This document shows positions 61,115 through 64,000 of a DNA stretch of 64,000 bases, in pieces. Both the position numbers and the translations under genes were made by a program. How positions within the stretch are numbered: position 1 is the first letter of the stretch; each line of letters starts with the position of its first letter. Origin of the DNA: Mikania micrantha (Eukaryota > Streptophyta > Magnoliopsida > Asterales > Asteraceae); NCBI GenBank assembly GCA_009363875.1, contig CM018690.1:17377692-17441691 (forward strand), written 5' to 3'. Under the pieces are notes generated by a model. That model ran no database searches. It saw only the letters and a list, made by a program, of their open reading frames with translations, and was not told where the DNA came from.

Positions 61115-61495
61115 GCAAGCGAAACACAACATTATATAATTCAAAAAATAGAAGCATATAAAGTTACTACAAGTGACTTTATTTTTATAAAAATGTGCTA
61201 GATGATGTTATGAACAATGTAAGCATGATTAAATAATGATTTGTAGGTAGTAATAGTGATATTTGTATAAAACATTAAATTGATTGGTTAATATGTTAAT
61301 AATTTGGGGTAGTTACTATATATAATAACTTTGTTTGTGCAAGAATAGGTTAAATGATGATATTTTTGAAACAAACATGTTAAGGTAATGGTTCATAGTT
61401 AAAAATGAAATTATTAACAAAGGACATGGTTTAGTTTGATTAAGATGGGGATTTATATGCAAACTTTCCATTTTAAGAAACTTTATTTGTATTCC
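61115..61495 (+). repeat. Fragment of a related LTR, plus orientation
   Basis: GTTACTACAAGTGAC at 61163, GTTACTATATATAATAAC at 61312 and ACTTTCCATTTTAAGAAAC near 61463 continue the about 150-bp hairpin ladder of the LTRs at 54331 and 57544. The segment joins abruptly, at about 61495, a gag remnant on the other strand. Confidence 0.5.
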
Positions 61496-62139
61496 GGCGT
61501 CACCATTGCCGGGCACTGCTTGCACAATTCATGAAATCGAGTTTAGTACTTCTCGATTTCTGAACCCACCATTTTGTGCACCCAAAATTCCTCCTCAAGC
61601 TTCCTGATCTCGTCACGTGGGCAGTATTCTTCGTGAAGCATTCTGGTGAATTCCTCCCACGGAATGGTGTTGGCAGTCTCGAGTCCGAGAGTTTGGACAT
61701 GTGTATTCCACCAGGTGAGGGCAGATCCCTCGAGAGTCCCGGTAGAATACTTTACTCGGTTCTCCTCCGAGCATTCGGCCATAGCAAAGACCGATTCCAG
61801 CTTCTCAATCCAGCGAAGCAGTCCCACTGCTCCCTCGGTACCCTGGAACTTGTGAGGGTGGCAGCTCAGAAAGCTTTAAACGAGCATCCCCTTGCCGCAC
61901 TCCCTTGAGGTCCTGTGCATAGGAGTCCAAGGTCACGTGTTAGTGTAGCGTTGTCTACACTAAATTAGTCATGTTAAACAAGGGTTAGTACCGTTATTGG
62001 TGTCACTAGTATCGCTGGTGTGACGGTTTGCCTCGTACTCGGCAAGCACCTAGTTGACCTTGCGTTCGACCATCATGTTGATTCTTGCCTTTTCGGCCTT
62101 GCGTTTGAGGTTGCGGGCGTTGGATCCTCTTCCAAACAT
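61496..62139 (-). pseudogene. Ty3-type gag, 5' part, broken
   Basis: The reverse-strand ATG at 62139 opens a short basic segment (MFGRGSNARNLKRKAEKARI) that is stopped by an in-frame TAG after 29 residues. A frameshift near 61880 precedes the gag core, which is open at 61827-61543 (GLLRWIEKLESVFAMAECSE, then ALTWWNTHVQ, then EEYCPRDEIRKLEEEF). An in-frame TAA follows, and the frame continues to about 61496, where the copy is cut. No zinc knuckle or pol is left. It belongs to the element whose PBS is at 63279. Confidence 0.75.
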
Positions 62140-62395
62140 GGTTCTATATGGAAGGCTTATAATGTTAGTTAGCATGAGTTAGAATGTTAGCCGATTGTCA
62201 TGTCAGAATTCAAGTTAGGTGTCATGTTAGCATTCAACCACAGTCAAGATATAATAAATAAAGTAAAACATCATTTCATTAATAATAATAACTTGAAGTA
62301 CAACGATTTCAAAAGAGAATAGCTACATAGGTTTGTACTAGCACATCTCGCTCGTTTAGGCAAATAGAAAAGAAACATAAATGAAAGTAACTCGG

Positions 62396-63127
62396 CTAAT
62401 CTGAGTCCATGGTGACTTGCGAAACATCACTATCAGCATCTCCATCATCCTCGTCCTCTTCAGGATCCTCGTCGGGATCCTCGTCGAAGTCTCCCTCTTC
62501 GAGGTCATTGACCTCGAATTGAGGTCCATCATCCTGAGGTGGTTCCTCAATAAACTGTGCGACCCACGCGTTAAGCATGGCATCGCTGGCCTGGACCATC
62601 GCCTGAGTCTCCTCGTTGGCGACTCGATTCTCCGTGATGCGTACGTCATGCTCTTGCATGATATCCACTATCTGTCCGTGCTGCCCCATCAATTGGGACA
62701 CCTGGAGACGTAGAGTCTCTACCTGTTCCCCTAACCTGTCGTTCTTCCTCTCAAGGCGATCGTTCTTCTCTCGAAGAACTCGGACCTCGTCCGATAGCTC
62801 GCCGTTCCTCATGGCCTCACATCGGGAGAAAGCCACGTGAGCCGTGAATGCCTGCTCCATCGGCACTCCCAGTGGTGGTAATCTGTGGTCGGTCGGTGCG
62901 TCGCCAGGATACCGGGGCGAAGGTACCCTCTCTCCTATAATCCAGTCCCGTATCACCATGGGGAGCCATCCCCAGTATCGGGCTCGTGCTGCATGTCGTG
63001 CCCGTCTGTCCATCTCTTCGTCGACTTGGGCCACGATGTCGTCGACTCGCCGTTGACTCTTTGCGGTCAGATCATCTGTTGCCGAGCGTCTGCCCGGGTT
63101 CCTGTTAGCGTTGTCGTTGTTGGCCAT
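62396..63127 (-). CDS. Extra ORF between PBS and gag: coiled coil with acidic tail, 243 residues
   Basis: The reverse-strand ATG at 63127 (MANNDNANRN) starts an intact frame; nine in-frame codons upstream include another ATG at 63154. The N-terminal third is basic with RRARHAARARYWGWLPMVIR. A heptad-like coiled coil follows around residues 115-160 (VRVLREKNDRLERKNDRLGE). The last 40 residues are strongly acidic (EDPDEDPEEDEDDGDADSD). I do not recognise a family. Its place, directly after the PBS and before gag, shows it is an added ORF of this Ty3 element and not a host gene. A structural or RNA-binding role is possible but not shown. Confidence 0.7.
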   Translation of the reverse strand: MANNDNANRNPGRRSATDDLTAKSQRRVDDIVAQVDEEMDRRARHAARARYWGWLPMVIRDWIIGERVPSPRYPGDAPTDHRLPPLGVPMEQAFTAHVAFSRCEAMRNGELSDEVRVLREKNDRLERKNDRLGEQVETLRLQVSQLMGQHGQIVDIMQEHDVRITENRVANEETQAMVQASDAMLNAWVAQFIEEPPQDDGPQFEVNDLEEGDFDEDPDEDPEEDEDDGDADSDVSQVTMDSD

Positions 63128-63266
63128 TCCTGTAAATCTCAAGTTAGTAAACAACAGTTCAATAGTAATGGTAATATCAGTGTGCGAATTCTAAGTGTAG
63201 TGTCTAGTGTAGAGCAGTGGCTATAGTCTAAGTTTACTAAATGCAAACCTAGTTCCCTATAACCAA

Positions 63267-63279
63267 GGCTCTGATACCA
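63267..63279 (-). other. Primer-binding site, initiator tRNA-Met, reverse strand
   Basis: The reverse strand reads TGGTATCAGAGCC, separated from the LTR end TGTGACA by GAC. It sets the orientation of the element as right to left. Confidence 0.9.
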
Positions 63280-63282
63280 GTC

Positions 63283-64000
63283 TGTCACACCCCCAAATTC
63301 CCACTCGTGGTGTCAGTCCACGTGGGTGTGACGTGGCCAGGATCAAAGCTCATGGTCATATAGAACGACTCTATATGAGTTATACAATCACACATTCTTT
63401 GTAAAGCAAACAAGCTTTCAAATAAAGCAGCGGAAATGTTTTAATATCATAAGTAAATAAAGTTTGCAGCGGAAAGTAAATTGTATCAAACACTACATAA
63501 ATCAATATTGTTTTCAAAATGAACACATCAACACAAAGCCTAGGAGTCTAATATGCATGAGACTCTCTTGTACTCCTCCTTTGTGTCCTAGTGTGTGCTC
63601 CATTAGTTAGCTGAGAATACATGCGAAAAGTGTCAACTAAAAAGTTGGTGAGTTCACAGGTTTAGACAGACTGAAAAGTAAACTGGCATATACTGGGTAT
63701 GTTAAGTTTTGTTGTTGGATACTACGATCTGTGGAGTGTGTCAGTTCATCTTACCGAAACTAGACTGTTCCCGTTTGCCTCCGCAGGTCATCGCTGAACC
63801 TGCATTCCCATCGAAATTACCCTCGTTATGACCTCCAGTCAACATTGGTGCCGAGTGGGGCTAGTCAAACCCAGTAGTACTACGTAATTACGACTCGTTT
63901 GTGATACAACTAACGGTAAGGATAAGTGAGGACTTTAAGCGATAATAGTTACACTCGAAAATGGTTTTCACAACATACCAGTACTATATCTAAAACAGTT
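63283..64000 (-). repeat. LTR (inner end only), reverse strand, same family as the solo LTR at 57544
   Basis: It starts TGTCACACCCCC on the plus strand and closely matches the complement of 60566 back to about 59850 (for example CATATAGAACGACTCTATAT and the CATGCGAAAAGTGTCAACTA block). The acceptor-like block lies at about 63608-63655. The outer part lies beyond the window. Confidence 0.88.

Noticed and set aside
1..64000. tRNA or rRNA genes
   Set aside because: Only PBS sequences complementary to tRNA ends were found; no cloverleaf or rRNA segment was recognised by eye.

Overview
This window is plant nuclear DNA, almost entirely transposable elements. Primer-binding sites match plant initiator-tRNA-Met, and CACTA, Helitron and Athila-like elements are all present. 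The single host-type gene is a Bet v 1/PR-10 family gene with its usual single intron. The style of the LTRs suggests a eudicot, probably Asteraceae; that is inference, not proof.

Layout. (1) 1-29050: a head-to-tail array LTR-I-LTR-I-LTR-I-LTR-I-LTR of one gag-only Ty3-type retroelement. It has very long LTRs (about 4.95 kb) and a short internal domain (about 1.94 kb: PBS, gag, PPT, no pol). The repeat period is about 6.9 kb. The left end lies outside the window; the right end is at 29050. One LTR has lost 481 bp between internal sub-repeats. All four gag copies carry the same in-frame TGA. (2) 29498-37284: a CACTA element with 3-bp ACA target duplications. It holds a broken TNP2 transposase and a TNPA-like gene that can be read intact through five exons. 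(3) 37595-45710: AT-rich intergenic DNA with small Helitrons, fold-back and TIR elements in TA microsatellites, and the PR-10 gene at 40094-40665. (4) 45945-50160: a diverged reverse-strand solo LTR resembling the array LTRs, with TTTAG target duplications. (5) 50540-52345: two truncated LTR pieces in inverted orientation. (6) 53050-61110: a decayed reverse-strand Athila-like element, split by two solo LTRs (54331-56955 and 57544-60566). (7) 61496-64000: a reverse-strand Ty3 element with LTR, PBS, an extra coiled-coil/acidic ORF and a broken gag; its LTR belongs to the same family as the solo LTR at 57544.

The most interesting pattern spans several LTR families. Each carries a splice-donor-like block (CAG|GTGAGTTCA) and, downstream, a block ending in TTTTCTCAG|GT. 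The second block begins with the reverse complement of the donor, so the two could pair in RNA. This looks like a conserved leader intron, or a paired RNA element, built into the LTR. Coordinates and motifs were read by eye; no alignment, folding or database search was run.
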